Source: Chloroflexota bacterium (GTDB lineage Bacteria; Chloroflexota; Limnocylindria; Limnocylindrales; Limnocylindraceae). Taken from it: 50,070 bases of DNA. Positions 25,808-34,405 of this stretch are shown here, one piece after another. How positions within the stretch are numbered: the first letter of the stretch is position 1; every line of letters starts with the position of its first letter. Position numbers and translations under genes: made by a program. The notes below the pieces were generated by a model that saw nothing but the letters and a program-made list of their open reading frames with translations, did no database searches and was not told where the DNA came from. Location: contig QWQR01000004.1 in the NCBI GenBank assembly GCA_003670745.1, positions 1 to 50,070 of the forward strand. Reading direction: 5' to 3'.

Positions 25808-27457
25808 TCAGCGCGTAATGGTGATCTTCAGCGTCTTGGAGGCCGCCTCGTAGGGCCCGGCGACGGGGATTGACACCTTCACGGAGCAGGTGCCGAGGCC
25901 GATCGCCATCACGGTGCGGCGCCCAAGGATCTTGCAGGTCTTTGGCGTGAGGCTCTTCGCCTTCCAGGCTCCGCTACTCGCCGCAGCGATGGTTGCCGCT
26001 GCACTCCGACCGAGACGAATCTTTGCGGTGATGCGCGCGGTGAGCTCTGAGCTCAACCCCACCTGGTTCAACACGAGATCAACCGATCCGGGCGCAGCAT
26101 CACGGGTGCCGCTCACCGTGGCGCGAAGGCGACACGACGCGGCGGTGAGCGCCGTTACGACCCCGTCGGCAAAACTGCAGGCGCTCGTGCTCACCACCGC
26201 GAGCACGGCCAGTGCCAGGCCGTCGGCCCCCGACGTTGCATTGACCGGCGCCGATTCGCCACCGTCGAGACCGATTGTGAGGCTCTCGGGGGCGCTGAAC
26301 TGCACCGTGGGCTTCGGGCGCGCCGCCATGAGCGCAAGCATCGCGCCAGCGTTGGCAATCCCCGCCCCGCAGCGCCCCTCATCGCAATCGCCCGCCCACG
26401 GCAAACCTGTTGAGGGATCGAGCGGGAACGGCGTGGCACTCATCTGCAGCAGGGCAGCGAGCTCAGGAGCGGGTGTGGTGCGATCAAACGAGCGCGCGAG
26501 GGCGATGACCCCCGCCACGTGAGGGGCGGCGGAGCTCGTGCCCGCGGCGCGCATGTAGGTGAAGTGCCGCGGAATCGTGCTCCCCTCGTTTGAAGCGCCG
26601 ATAATCCCGGCTAACATCGTTCCCCCAGGTGCCGAAATGCTTACTGCCGTCCCAAAATTGGAATAGGGCGTGCGACGACCAGATTGATCCACTGCAGCGA
26701 CGGTAATAACACCCTGGCAAGAGGCGGGTGAACGCGTAAGGGCATCGGTCGCGTCGTTGCCGGCCGCAGCGACGACGACGGCTCCCAGGCTCAGCGCTTT
26801 TTCGACCGCTGCTGCAATTGGTCCCGAGCACGACCCTTCACCAGAAATAGAGAGGTTGATCACGTCGGCAGGATGCTCGTTCGTCGGCGCTCCATTGACC
26901 TCAGCACCCGCGGCCCAGCGAATCGCATCAGCAACGTCACGCTCTGTACCACCGCAGCGCGCTACAGCACGCACCGGCAGGAGCATCGCTTCTGGTGCAA
27001 TGCCGGCGAGACCAACGCCATTGCTTGTTGCGGCAAGCGCAATTGACGCAACGTGGGTCCCGTGCCACTGGGAGTCGCGCACCTCACACTCGCTACCAGC
27101 TTGACTCGATGCGCTCTCTGCTTGGCTGACCCAGTCGCCCTCGTCACGAGGGTTCGGATCGCGCCCATCTCCGTCACGAGCAGCTTCTGGGTCGGTGACG
27201 AAGTCGTAGCCCGCGAGTACCCGGCCACTGAACTCAGGATGCGATACATAGCCGCTGTCAACTACCGCGATCACCACCCCTGCGCCACGTGAGTACGGCC
27301 AGGCTGCAAGCAGGTTGATCCCGTACCGATCCGCAGGCGCGAGATTCACCTGCTTCGGCCAGTAAGTGTCGTTTGGCGCAGGTGCTGGGGGGCGCGGGGT
27401 TACCGCACTAATGGCGATAACCATTGAGAGAACGGCGCTAAGGGCGGCGGAGAGCAT
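25808..27457 (-). CDS. Secreted subtilisin-like serine protease (S8)
   Basis: VVIAVVDSGYVSHPEF (Asp), WHGTHVASIALA (His), AAGTSSAAPHVAGVIALA (Ser); signal peptide. Confidence 0.95.
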   Translation of the reverse strand: MLSAALSAVLSMVIAISAVTPRPPAPAPNDTYWPKQVNLAPADRYGINLLAAWPYSRGAGVVIAVVDSGYVSHPEFSGRVLAGYDFVTDPEAARDGDGRDPNPRDEGDWVSQAESASSQAGSECEVRDSQWHGTHVASIALAATSNGVGLAGIAPEAMLLPVRAVARCGGTERDVADAIRWAAGAEVNGAPTNEHPADVINLSISGEGSCSGPIAAAVEKALSLGAVVVAAAGNDATDALTRSPASCQGVITVAAVDQSGRRTPYSNFGTAVSISAPGGTMLAGIIGASNEGSTIPRHFTYMRAAGTSSAAPHVAGVIALARSFDRTTPAPELAALLQMSATPFPLDPSTGLPWAGDCDEGRCGAGIANAGAMLALMAARPKPTVQFSAPESLTIGLDGGESAPVNATSGADGLALAVLAVVSTSACSFADGVVTALTAASCRLRATVSGTRDAAPGSVDLVLNQVGLSSELTARITAKIRLGRSAAATIAAASSGAWKAKSLTPKTCKILGRRTVMAIGLGTCSVKVSIPVAGPYEAASKTLKITITR

Positions 27458-27477
27458 GGATGCAGTCTAGTGGCGGT

Positions 27478-27554
27478 TGGTGCGCCCGGAGGGAATCGAA
27501 CCCCCGACCCTCTGGTCCGAAGCCAGATGCTCTAATCCGCTGAGCTACGGGCGC
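27478..27554 (-). tRNA. tRNA-Arg (anticodon TCG), CCA encoded
   Basis: Cloverleaf GCGCCCGTAGCTCAGCGGATTAGAGCATCTGGCTTCGGACCAGA...GGTTCGATTCCCTCCGGGCGCACCA on minus strand. Confidence 0.93.
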
Positions 27555-27563
27555 AGGTGCTAA

Positions 27564-27641
<78 letters not shown>

Positions 27642-27758
27642 ACCGGTCCGCCTATACGCGGGGGTGCAGAATAGCGGATCGCGCACAAAGCAGGGGCAAG
27701 CGTGCTCAGGTGCTGAAGGGCGAGAGGCTCCCTGTGTCAATTGCGACACTCAGCGGCG

Positions 27759-29351
27759 TCATTTAACGCTGAACTTCAGCAGCCCCGTACTGGCCCCAAG
27801 TTGCGTTGCACTGCCGGCTGACTTGAGGCGGAATCCCCAATACCCCTTCGTTGCAACCCAAGTGCCAACCATGCGCCCAGATTCATCGAGGGTGGCGGTT
27901 ACTCCTCCGTCACGCACGCACGAAGTAAACGATGCGTTGCAACGATACCGTGCAAAAACGATCTGTGCACCAATAGGATCTGCAAGTCCGCGCAGCGACA
28001 CGGTTACGCCAGCGCTCCTGGATCGAACGTAGCCTGCCGCACCGCTTAGCGATAAGGCAGGCCGAACGGTTATGGGCAGCTCTGCACTGGTAGCAGGGGC
28101 GCGAGTGCCGGCACTCTGATACACCACTCGATACCTGCCGTTCGCCGATGGTGATACCACCACGCTCCAAGTTCCTTTTCGTACGAATGCTGACCCGGCC
28201 TGGCTCCACGTAGCACTTCCGTTTGGGGACCATTCGAGCGCAACGCGATCATTTGATGGAATTCCAGAAGTGGTTCCAGACACCTTCACCACATCTCCAT
28301 ACGCAATGGTGCGGGCCGACGCAGCGATACCAAGTTTGGTCCTTGAGAGATAGGTGAAACTCCACCCACCAGGGCTGAGTGCTGAGTTGCCAGCAATGTC
28401 GGTTGCGCCGACCAAGTCAACCGCATAGGTCCCACCCAACTCAAGCGATTCGTCAGGGGTGAAGGTTGCGCTGAGCGTGGCTTCGTTGTAGGTAACGAGA
28501 CCGGGAACGCCTTTACCAAAAAAGGTCGTGACTGTCAGCGCGCGCTGTATGGAGGCACGACTCATCGATTCGCTGAACCTGTAGGTAATAGTGGGCCGGG
28601 CGCTGGTGGTGAAGCCAGAGAGTATGCCGCCAATCGCGGTTGCAGTTGGGTCGGTTCGATCAACGTACAGCAGGAGTGGGGCAGGATCGCTTGATAGGCC
28701 TACCCCGTTTCTTGCCTCCATAAAGAGACTATGCGGCCCTTCTACTGCTGGCAGAGCAACTCGAAGTTGCGCCGAGTACTCAACCCACTCAGACCATGGG
28801 CCATCGTCAAAGCGATAGCGCAGCGCAGTGACTCCGCTCAGGCCGTCAAATGCTTGTGGGTTAATCGTGGCGCTGGTGCCAGAGACGCGCTTTGACCCCG
28901 AGCTGGTCCGCGGTCTGAGCTCTGGCCCCGTGAGGTCAGGAAAGAGACTGAGCGACAGGGTAAACGCGTAGGTGCGGTCAAGATTCCGACCGTTGACGTT
29001 GATGTAATAGGTCCCCGCTGGGAGGCCAACGACCAGACTTTGGCTTGGCCCTGGCAGGGCGGCAGACTTTAGCGGAGCGTCGTGCACTATCGAGCTGGCC
29101 GAGCGGTCGAATATATAGAGCCCGAGCTCGGCGCCTGGCTCCCCTTGAATCCGCACCATGCCAACCCGGCCCTCGCGCAATTCGATGCGCCACACGCGAT
29201 CAACGACCGCTCCGCCCACAGCTGAATTGATGCTGGGGCCAACGAGTAGGGTTCCGGGTATGTCGCTCGCTGCGTCTTCAGCGCGGACCGCAGGGGCACC
29301 AAAGGAGAGGAGAAGGATCAGGGTAAGCCCGAAGATCAAAGGTCGATGCAT
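27759..29351 (-). CDS. Secreted protein with Ig-like/SbsA-like domains
   Basis: Signal peptide; [54 protein letters not shown]...[31 protein letters not shown]. Confidence 0.72.
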   Translation of the reverse strand: MHRPLIFGLTLILLLSFGAPAVRAEDAASDIPGTLLVGPSINSAVGGAVVDRVWRIELREGRVGMVRIQGEPGAELGLYIFDRSASSIVHDAPLKSAALPGPSQSLVVGLPAGTYYINVNGRNLDRTYAFTLSLSLFPDLTGPELRPRTSSGSKRVSGTSATINPQAFDGLSGVTALRYRFDDGPWSEWVEYSAQLRVALPAVEGPHSLFMEARNGVGLSSDPAPLLLYVDRTDPTATAIGGILSGFTTSARPTITYRFSESMSRASIQRALTVTTFFGKGVPGLVTYNEATLSATFTPDESLELGGTYAVDLVGATDIAGNSALSPGGWSFTYLSRTKLGIAASARTIAYGDVVKVSGTTSGIPSNDRVALEWSPNGSATWSQAGSAFVRKGTWSVVVSPSANGRYRVVYQSAGTRAPATSAELPITVRPALSLSGAAGYVRSRSAGVTVSLRGLADPIGAQIVFARYRCNASFTSCVRDGGVTATLDESGRMVGTWVATKGYWGFRLKSAGSATQLGASTGLLKFSVK

Positions 29352-29376
29352 GCGGTTAGGATAGCCTTTTGATGAA

Positions 29377-29410
29377 CGAAGGGCCTCGGGGTTTCCCCCG
29401 AGGCCCTTCG
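29377..29410. terminator. Strong 15-bp perfect hairpin
   Basis: CGAAGGGCCTCGGGG-TTTC-CCCCGAGGCCCTTCG between two minus-strand genes. Confidence 0.8.
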
Positions 29411-29455
29411 TATTACCTGCTCAGTCGTGCCCGAGCGGGCGGTTCGGTGTTGCCG

Positions 29456-31348
29456 TTACAGCTTCACCGCGATGCGCGAGATCCCGGTGATCTGCTCACC
29501 GTAGATCGCGTACACATCGAACGTACCGCGCTTCTTGAAGACGAACTTGGCCTTGCCGTCCTTCGCCTCCACGATGCGAGCGTACGTCTTCACGTTACCA
29601 GCCGAATCCTCGACCACGAAGGTGATCTTGGCGCCGACTGGGCCCGTGATGCTTACGGTCTTCTTGCCAACCTTGACGGCCGTGCCGAAAGGCTGAGCGT
29701 TCACACCGGACTCACGCACGAGCGTGATCCCGGCCGTGTAGCTGACCGGCGAGTTGCCGGCACCGTAATCGACCGCGAGTGTATCCGTGTACGGGTACGA
29801 CATGTTGACCTTGAGCGTGTTGCGACCAAGATCCTCAAGGCGGGTCGAAGCGTAGTAGCACATAAGCACCACGCCCGCGGCAACCTTGTCGCTACCAGCT
29901 GCGTTCAACTCGTCGTCGAGGTTGTCCCCGCCTTCGAGCGTGTAGTCAGCCTCGTAGCCACGCGCACCATTGCAGGTCGTGTCACCATCGTCGTAGTCCT
30001 CAACTTCCGTCGAGGCTCCGTCAAGTGCCATGTACCCATAATAGTCGCCGCCACCATCAGAGATGTAGTGGTTCGGCGTTGGGAGAAGTGCGAAACAATC
30101 ATCGTCGACCGAATCGTAATATTCGCAATCAGCGACGTCCTGGAACCCGAACTCGAGGTCGTCGGTGGTGCCGACGCCCAGTGGGTTGCCATAGCCGTCC
30201 TGGATGCGAACGTAGAACGGCACGACGCCGCCCAGCTCCACACTCGTGGTGGTGCCGAAGTCAATGCCGGTCACAAGGGCCTCATCGCCCCATGCCGAGC
30301 ACTTGACCGCGACGGAATTGGACTTCGTGTCGCCGGACGAAACTTCGCCGCCGCTGCCGAGGTCCATGATCACCCAGACGTTGTGCGACGCGCCGAAATC
30401 AGCATCGCGATCGGAATCGCAGATGCTGTCGCTCGAGGAGTCGTACAGGTCAAGGTTGTTCAGGTCCTTACCATCGGTGTCGCCAAAGTCAACCGCGTCG
30501 ATAACTTCGAAGTCATCGCCGGTGCCGGCAACGTCGGTGGCGAAGCGAATGTCGCTCCCTTCGGCGTCGTAGCCGTCCTTCCAATACCCCTCAATCAGTT
30601 CCTCGGTGTCGAGGCCGTCAGAGGTATCGGTGGAAGCGTCTCGAAGCGACGTGAACAAGTCGTTCCCCGAAGCGTCGAGATACTTGATCGAGAAGGCGTT
30701 GTACACCGTCTCGTTGTCCATCGCGACCCAGCCGCCGGTGTTGTCCGTAAGGGTGAGCGTCTGGCCCGGGCCCACAACCTTGAAGTTGAGGGTTGCCACG
30801 GTCTGACCGTTCACCTTAAGGACTGCCGTCTGAAGGGTCTTGCTGCTCAGGTCGTCATCGTTGACGGTGAAGCAGGCAGCGATACCGGTAACAACGTTGT
30901 TGTCGGTGTACGTCGCCGCGTAGTCGTCCTCGTCGGACGAGAACGACATAGTCGCATCGTCGTCAAGGCCATCGACAATCACCCCGCCCGTGGCGGTGAT
31001 GCTCGCCGTGATGTCGTCGCTGTCCAACAGATCAACTTCCGCGAGCGTCTCAATGTCGTCGGCGTCGACGTAGGTGCAGGCGGCGTTCATAATTTCGCCG
31101 CCGTTGGAGCTGCCGTCATTGAAGATCGGCGAGTAGAGCACCGCCGGATACGACGTTGAACCGTCGTTTGCGCTGCCCTGGAGATCCTGCTCGTCGCCGC
31201 TCAGGTTCCCGTGGAACTCTGCGGAGATGAGCGCTGCGTTCAAGGTCGTGGTTGCGCCCTGCGCCACCGGTGCCAACGTGGATCCAAAGATCCCCGCGAG
31301 CAGGCCGGCGGTCGTCAAAGCGGTCGCCACCTTTCGCTTAATCGACAT
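29456..31348 (-). CDS. Acidic secreted protein, S-layer/major surface protein candidate
   Basis: Signal peptide MSIKRKVATALTTAGLLAGIFGSTLAPVAQGA, very Asp-rich body, strong SD AAGGAGG, own hairpin terminator. Confidence 0.6.
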   Translation of the reverse strand: MSIKRKVATALTTAGLLAGIFGSTLAPVAQGATTTLNAALISAEFHGNLSGDEQDLQGSANDGSTSYPAVLYSPIFNDGSSNGGEIMNAACTYVDADDIETLAEVDLLDSDDITASITATGGVIVDGLDDDATMSFSSDEDDYAATYTDNNVVTGIAACFTVNDDDLSSKTLQTAVLKVNGQTVATLNFKVVGPGQTLTLTDNTGGWVAMDNETVYNAFSIKYLDASGNDLFTSLRDASTDTSDGLDTEELIEGYWKDGYDAEGSDIRFATDVAGTGDDFEVIDAVDFGDTDGKDLNNLDLYDSSSDSICDSDRDADFGASHNVWVIMDLGSGGEVSSGDTKSNSVAVKCSAWGDEALVTGIDFGTTTSVELGGVVPFYVRIQDGYGNPLGVGTTDDLEFGFQDVADCEYYDSVDDDCFALLPTPNHYISDGGGDYYGYMALDGASTEVEDYDDGDTTCNGARGYEADYTLEGGDNLDDELNAAGSDKVAAGVVLMCYYASTRLEDLGRNTLKVNMSYPYTDTLAVDYGAGNSPVSYTAGITLVRESGVNAQPFGTAVKVGKKTVSITGPVGAKITFVVEDSAGNVKTYARIVEAKDGKAKFVFKKRGTFDVYAIYGEQITGISRIAVKL

Positions 31349-31470
31349 CGTTAGATGCCTCCTTAACTACCGAGCTCCAGGGGAAATGCCCCAGATGCTC
31401 ATTACCGTGCCATTTCGCACGACCCTCTCAACAACGGCACGACAGCCGTCGAGAAGGTGTTGAACTAGCG

Positions 31471-32049
31471 CTACGGGCTCGTGCTACCCGAAGCGTCCGT
31501 CGATGGAACCCCCGACGGTGTGGGGCTGGCCGGCTCCGGGGTCCGCCGTGGCAGATCCGTTGGAGCTGGCGTAGGGGTGGGGGCGGCAGAGGCGGGTGCC
31601 TTGCTCGCTCCAGGGGTGGCTGGCGTGCTGGTGGCAGGAGCCGAGGTTGCCGGCGCTGTGGTGGGGACCGTTTGGCTCGAGAGCGGCTCGCCGTTGCGCA
31701 CCGCGGCACCCACCAAGAGGGCGGTGCCACTCACCACGACAAAGGCGAGCACCACGCCGAACGAGGCGGCCGCGTAGGTGAGGGGGCGAATGACTCGAGT
31801 GAAGATCGAGGCCTTGCGCTTGTGCGCTGCCACGTCGGCAAGCACCGCCGCCGTGAGCGTGGCGTTCAAGTCGGGCGACGCCACCAGGGTGGGGGTGTTG
31901 CCGAGCGCTCCAAAGAGGAGGGTGAGCTCGGAAACCTCGTGGCGACAGGTGTCGCAGGTGGCCAGATGGCCAGAAACAAGGGAAGGCAGCGGCGAACCCT
32001 CAAAGAGGGCGGCCTCTGCCTCGATCAGTACCCGTGCACAGGTCTGCAT
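31471..32049 (-). CDS. Anti-sigma factor with zinc-finger-like (HC2) N-terminus
   Basis: SGHLATCDTCRHEVSEL (H-x3-C-x2-C), one TM, extracytoplasmic P/T/S-rich tail; follows ECF sigma gene. Confidence 0.8.
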   Translation of the reverse strand: MQTCARVLIEAEAALFEGSPLPSLVSGHLATCDTCRHEVSELTLLFGALGNTPTLVASPDLNATLTAAVLADVAAHKRKASIFTRVIRPLTYAAASFGVVLAFVVVSGTALLVGAAVRNGEPLSSQTVPTTAPATSAPATSTPATPGASKAPASAAPTPTPAPTDLPRRTPEPASPTPSGVPSTDASGSTSP

Positions 32050-32089
32050 ACCTAGTGAAGGCGCTACCGGCCGCAAGTCGTTACATTTG

Positions 32090-32686
32090 TTACAGTTTTG
32101 TCTGCCGTCGTGCCTGAGCGAGGTCTCCGAGTGCCTGGCGCAGTTCTACCGCGCCGCGCGAAGCGTGGACTCGCACCGTCCCTGCGGGGATCCCTAGGGC
32201 CGTAGCGATCTCTTTCGTGCTCAGCCCCTCCTGACGGAGCTCCATCACCGCACGGGGCTTTGGGGGAAGCTCGGCAATGGCGGCCTTGATGCGAGCGGAG
32301 AGGTCACCCTGGGCCGCTGCGGCGGCGGGATCGGTCGCGGCGTTGCGATCGCGGAGCTCCCGGGTCCCACCGTCGGGGAGGGGGCGATCGAGGGACTCCA
32401 CCCCCTTGGCGGTGCGAGCGGCACGCGCATCGACCTTTTGGGCGGTGCGTACGGTGATTGTTACAATCCACGCTTCAAGGGGGGCGATCGGCTTCCACTT
32501 CGACAGGTCGCGGCTGACTTGGATCAACGCCTCCTGGACCGCCTCCTCGGCATCGCGCGGGTCACGGCAGAGGCGCAGCGCGAGTCCCCGGACCCGCGGG
32601 GAGAAGCGCTCAACGAGCGCCGCCCAGGCGCTCTCGCGCCCCGCCAGGCAGGCTGCGACCAGCTCCTCGTCCGATAGGTTGGGCAT
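32090..32686 (-). CDS. ECF RNA polymerase sigma factor
   Basis: WAALVERFSPRVRGLALRLCRDPRDAEEAVQEALIQVSRDL; ELPPKPRAVMELRQEGLSTKEIATALGIPAGTVRVHASRGAVELRQAL. Confidence 0.93.
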   Translation of the reverse strand: MPNLSDEELVAACLAGRESAWAALVERFSPRVRGLALRLCRDPRDAEEAVQEALIQVSRDLSKWKPIAPLEAWIVTITVRTAQKVDARAARTAKGVESLDRPLPDGGTRELRDRNAATDPAAAAAQGDLSARIKAAIAELPPKPRAVMELRQEGLSTKEIATALGIPAGTVRVHASRGAVELRQALGDLAQARRQTKL

Positions 32687-32798
32687 TGGCGCAGGATACT
32701 ACCCTTGCGCCGCGCCGAAATCTGCTCGGGCCCGAATCCGTCTCAGATGCCTTCCGGGCCTCACGGGCCCATCTGGGCCAATCTGGCCCTATCGCGGC

Positions 32799-34190
32799 CT
32801 AGTAGACGTCGAGGTAGCGATCGAGCTCCCACTGCGACACGTGAATGCGGTACGCCTCGGTCTCGGCGCGCTTGGCGTCGAGGAAGTTGCTCAGCACGTG
32901 GTCGCCCAGGGCGCCGGTGATCACCGGGTCGGCGGCCATCTCGGCGATCGCCTCCTCGAGGCTCCCCGGCAGCTCGCGAATCCCCTGCTGGGCGACGCGC
33001 GCCGCGTCCATCTCGTAGAGCGACTCCTCAACCGGGTCGGGCAGCTCCAGGTTGTTCTCTACGCCGTCGAGGCCCGCCGCGATCATCACGGCAAAGGCGA
33101 GGTACGGATTCGCCGACGGGTCGGGGCAGCGCAACTCCATGCGCGTCCCCTCAACCGAACGACCGGCCGAAATCATTGGCACGCGAATGAGCGCGGAGCG
33201 ATTGCGTCGCCCCCACACCAAGTACGTGGGCGCCTCGTATCCCGGAACGAGTCGCTTATATGAGTTCACTGTTGGTGCAAGGATCGCGATCATTGCGCGC
33301 GCGTGCTTGAGCACTCCAGCCATGTACGACTTTGCGATCGGCGAGAGGCTGTACTTGTCGCTCGCGTCGTAGAACACGTTCTTGCCGGTCGACAGGCTCG
33401 CAAGGCTTTGGTGCGTGTGCATGCCCGAACCGTTGATGCCGAAGATCGGCTTCGGCATAAAGCTTGCGTACAGGCCGTGCTGCTTTGCGATCTCCTTGAG
33501 CGCGTATTTGAACGTTGTGGCGTTGTCGGCGGTGCTCAACGCATCGCTGTATTCAAAGTCGATCTCGTGCTGCCCCGGCGCAACTTCGTGGTGCGCGGTT
33601 TCGATCTTGATGCCGAGCGCCTCGAGGGTGTCGACCATGTCTTGGCGAATCTCAATGCCTTGGTCGCCGGTAAAGTCGAAGTAGCCCGCCTTGTCGTGTG
33701 GCGTTGCGGTGGGGCGACCATTGGCGTCGTATTCAAACAAGAAGAACTCGAGCTCTGGCCCCATGTTCACCTTGTAGCCGAGCTTCTCGGCGCGTTCGAC
33801 CTGGCGGCGCAACACGCCACGCGGATCGCCGGCGAACGGCCCGCCGTCGGGAAGGATCACATCGCAGATCACGCGCGCCGTTCCCGCGCCACTCTCGGCG
33901 GGCGCCCACGGCAACACGCGCCAGGTGTTCATGTCGGGGCGCAGCAGTTGGTCGCTCTCGGCGATGCGGGTGAAACCCTCGACCGACGAGCCGTCGAACC
34001 AGGTGCCGTGCTTAATGGAGCCGGGCATCTGGTGCATGGGAATCTGCACGCTCTTCGTGATGCCGTGCAGGTCAACGAACTGCAGCTGCACGGTGCGGAT
34101 CCCGGCCGCCTCGGCCTTCGCCACCACCTCGAGCGCCGCCTTCGTTTCGGCCTCGGTGCGCCCGGTCGTCGTGCTCCCCTCGCTCGCCAT
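32799..34190 (-). CDS. glnA: Glutamine synthetase type I
   Basis: VQLQFVDLHGITKSVQIP, GTWFDGSSVEGFTRIAESD, MGPELEFFLFE, PKPIFGINGSGMHTHQSL, NSYKRLVPGYEAP, LRCPDPSANPYLAFAVM. Confidence 0.96.
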   Translation of the reverse strand: MASEGSTTTGRTEAETKAALEVVAKAEAAGIRTVQLQFVDLHGITKSVQIPMHQMPGSIKHGTWFDGSSVEGFTRIAESDQLLRPDMNTWRVLPWAPAESGAGTARVICDVILPDGGPFAGDPRGVLRRQVERAEKLGYKVNMGPELEFFLFEYDANGRPTATPHDKAGYFDFTGDQGIEIRQDMVDTLEALGIKIETAHHEVAPGQHEIDFEYSDALSTADNATTFKYALKEIAKQHGLYASFMPKPIFGINGSGMHTHQSLASLSTGKNVFYDASDKYSLSPIAKSYMAGVLKHARAMIAILAPTVNSYKRLVPGYEAPTYLVWGRRNRSALIRVPMISAGRSVEGTRMELRCPDPSANPYLAFAVMIAAGLDGVENNLELPDPVEESLYEMDAARVAQQGIRELPGSLEEAIAEMAADPVITGALGDHVLSNFLDAKRAETEAYRIHVSQWELDRYLDVY

Positions 34191-34230
34191 GATCCCCTCC
34201 CTCTCCGCTCACTGCCTTGCGCCACGATCT

Positions 34231-34245
34231 TGTGCCTTTGGCACA
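34231..34245. promoter_or_regulatory. Inverted repeat upstream of glnA
   Basis: TGTGCC-TTT-GGCACA, 40 nt upstream of glnA start. Confidence 0.4.
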
Positions 34246-34405
34246 GATTTGCCGCCCTGAGCGTTGCTCGAGGTGGCTGGTGGGGATTCTAGGGGGTGGA
34301 GCCGCTACGTTGCGCGGGTGTTGGCGGCACCTGGGCTGTGAAGTTGCACAAGTTTCCGCTCGCATCGCGGCCGAGTTGGGCCGCAGGTGGAGCGAACGGC
34401 GGAGG

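Noticed and set aside
29369-31159. 596-aa plus-strand ORF opposite the S-layer candidate
   Set aside because: Antisense frame of a GC-rich gene; no signal peptide, SD or family motifs, while the minus-strand frame has signal peptide and strong SD.
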